Assembly (NCBI GenBank): GCA_019057355.1
Contig: DXJM01000232.1
Location: 1-6,046, forward strand
DNA: 6,046 nucleotides
DNA from: Promethearchaeota archaeon
GTDB taxonomy: Archaea; Asgardarchaeota; Lokiarchaeia; Sigyniarchaeales; SOKP01
Reading direction: 5' to 3'
The translations under genes and the position numbers were made by a program. Positions 5,055 to 6,046 of this stretch are shown here, in pieces. The stretch's first letter is position 1. The number at the start of each line of letters is the position of its first letter. The notes under the pieces are model-generated. The model worked only from the letters and a program-made list of their open reading frames with translations. It had not been told where the DNA came from and did no database searches.

Positions 5055-5726
5055 ATGGCAATTTTAAAAGCCCAAATATTTGGCAATAATCTCATTGGAG
5101 CATATTTAAGTGCAAATAATTCATTTGTTCTTTATCCTCCTAATATCTTAGACCAATTATATGTTAAATTTACTAATACATTTGAGGAACCATTTTATCC
5201 TCTCACAATAAATGATTCACATTTATTGGGAATTTATATTGCAAGCAACAAATATGGAATAATTCTACCCCAAATTATAAAAGATGAGGAGATAAATTCA
5301 TTGAAAGCTCATCTGAATGATAGTATAGCTATAAAAAAATTAAAATCCATCGATAATGCTTTTGGTAATTTGATATTGTGTAATGATAAAGGTGCAATAA
5401 TTAGCGCATTTCTGAGTGAATACAGAAAAAATATCGAAGATATTCTGAATGTCGAAACTTTTGTGTATGAATTTGCTAAATCATCCTTACCAGGTTCTTT
5501 ATCATTAACAAACAACAAGGGCTGTCTGGTGTCACCTCTTACAAGTGATGATGAAATTGAAACTATAACTTCGGTGTTAAAAGTAAAAGAAACGGATGTT
5601 TCTAGTATTAATCGAGGAATACAATATCTTGGTGCTGGGGCAATTGTTAATGACAAGAGCGCAATATTTGGGGCAGAGAGCACGGGTCCAGAATTATCTC
5701 GAATTGTAGCCGTTCTTGATTTATAG
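5055..5726 (+). CDS. Translation initiation factor aIF6
   Basis: Anti-association factor that binds the 50S subunit and blocks premature joining with 30S, and also marks late large-subunit assembly. The 223-residue length is standard. The five-fold repeated pentein propeller can be followed through recurring segments: FGNNLIGAYLSANNSF (9-24), DSHLLGIYIASNKYGIILPQ (54-73), FGNLILCNDKGAIIS (103-117), LTNNKGCLVSPLTSDDE (151-167) and NRGIQYLGAGAIVNDKSAIF (186-205), ending GPELSRIVAVLDL. Last gene of the plus-strand operon, 28 bases after rpl31e. The upstream GTGAG at 5047-5051 is only three bases from the ATG, so it is a poor ribosome binding site. In many archaea the next gene is the L18a/LX ribosomal protein gene, which is not seen in the remaining 320 bases. 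Confidence 0.95.
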   Translation: MAILKAQIFGNNLIGAYLSANNSFVLYPPNILDQLYVKFTNTFEEPFYPLTINDSHLLGIYIASNKYGIILPQIIKDEEINSLKAHLNDSIAIKKLKSIDNAFGNLILCNDKGAIISAFLSEYRKNIEDILNVETFVYEFAKSSLPGSLSLTNNKGCLVSPLTSDDEIETITSVLKVKETDVSSINRGIQYLGAGAIVNDKSAIFGAESTGPELSRIVAVLDL

Positions 5727-5794
5727 ATAACATTAAAATTTCCTTCTATTTAAGATTTAAGAAGAATATAAATGACCCTTTTATTACAATTAGG

Positions 5795-5810
5795 TTTTTT
5801 TCAAAAAAAA
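5795..5810 (+). terminator. T-run terminator of the ribosomal operon
   Basis: A T7 run (5795-5801), one C, then an A8 run (5803-5810), about 70 bases past the aIF6 stop. The T run fits archaeal termination of the plus-strand operon; the A/T dyad would also work on the other strand. Another T run lies at 5868-5874. Confidence 0.45.
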
Positions 5811-5847
5811 TTGAAAATTTAAAGATTAATGAATGTGTTATTCCTAA

Positions 5848-5857
5848 TTATATATAT
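5848..5857 (+). promoter_or_regulatory. TATA box of the gene starting near 5907
   Basis: TTATATATAT preceded by CCTAA. Transcription would begin about 26 bases past its centre, near 5879, leaving a 28-base leader that contains the Shine-Dalgarno-like GGTGA (5895-5899) seven bases before a TTG codon at 5907. It indicates a new transcription unit separate from the ribosomal operon. Confidence 0.45.
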
Positions 5858-5906
5858 CGAAATGACATTTTTTTCAAATTTTTAAAAATAATTGGGTGAA
5901 AGAAGG

Positions 5907-6046
5907 TTGATCCAAAATGGCAATAGAAATTTAATATTTTCGGTTATTTCACTTGCTAGGCCCCGTACTTGGATATTTGCATCATATGCTTTTTTCTTTG
6001 GATAAGGCGGGGCATAAAGGGGATCTTGCGGCCGCTTTTCGGATTG
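5907..6046 (+). pseudogene. Possible UbiA-type prenyltransferase, 5' part, frame broken
   Basis: Starting from TTG at 5907, behind GGTGA at 5895-5899, the frame reads a short polar leader and then SLARPRTWIFASYAFFFG, which resembles the N-terminus of UbiA-family membrane prenyltransferases: a basic R-P-x-T-W entry followed by the first membrane helix. These enzymes attach prenyl chains to quinone, lipid or related acceptors in the membrane. The frame then meets TAA at 6003-6005. The other two frames are open to the window end and give GIKGILRPLFGL or DKAGHKGDLAAAFRI, so a single-base change would restore reading. Too little is present for the characteristic Asp-rich motifs. It could be a decayed gene, a sequencing error near a contig end, or a chance resemblance. 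Codon use turns G/C-rich after about 6005. Confidence 0.35.

Noticed and set aside
5309..5683. 124-codon open frame on the minus strand
   Set aside because: Antisense shadow of aIF6, whose conserved sequence is clearly on the plus strand.
1..6046. CRISPR array, defence system or biosynthetic cluster
   Set aside because: No regularly spaced direct repeats and no cas, restriction, toxin-antitoxin or synthase-like proteins; the window is mainly a housekeeping translation locus.

Overview
This is an A+T-rich archaeal chromosome segment built around a conserved ribosome and ribosome-biogenesis locus. The genes exclude bacteria: aS19e, an archaeal PDCD5 homologue, eL39, eL31, aIF6, Nep1/Emg1, the RNase P protein Rpp21 and a stand-alone YhbY/CRM-domain protein. 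The compact layout, intron-free tRNA, GAGGT Shine-Dalgarno sites and closely spaced operons exclude a eukaryote. Low GC and the protein style would fit an Asgard (Lokiarchaeia-like) archaeon or another low-GC lineage. That placement is a guess from gene content and composition, not from a tree.

Layout. 59-910 (minus): an integral-membrane PAP2-family lipid phosphatase. 911-1317: intergenic DNA with several small inverted repeats and a good promoter candidate for the next element. 1318-1899 (plus): a degraded protein gene that still has a TATA box, a Shine-Dalgarno site and an ATG, but is broken into several reading frames, mostly at A or T runs. A strong A/T hairpin (1901-1943) follows it. 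2049-2119 (plus): tRNA-Gly(UCC). 2127-2143: a perfect A/T palindrome that can end transcription from both sides. 2159-3469 (minus): operon yhbY-like > rnp4 (Rpp21) > nep1. 3470-3550: an 81-bp divergent promoter region. 3551-5726 (plus): operon rps19e > PDCD5 > rpl39e > rpl31e > aIF6. 5727-6046: terminator-like T run, a new promoter with a Shine-Dalgarno site, and the start of a possible UbiA-type prenyltransferase whose frame is broken by a stop at 6003-6005.

How it works together. The two divergent operons form one functional module: rRNA modification and 30S head assembly (Nep1, S19e), tRNA 5' maturation (Rpp21), an RNA-binding assembly factor (YhbY), 50S exit-tunnel and tunnel-rim proteins (L39e, L31e) and the 50S anti-association factor (aIF6). 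The most interesting signals are the mirror-symmetric divergent promoter, in which both TATA-like boxes lie about 26 bp from the start codons and so predict leaderless mRNAs, and the roughly 68-residue very acidic N-terminal extension on L31e. The broken gene at 1318-1899 is the main region whose identity I cannot name.
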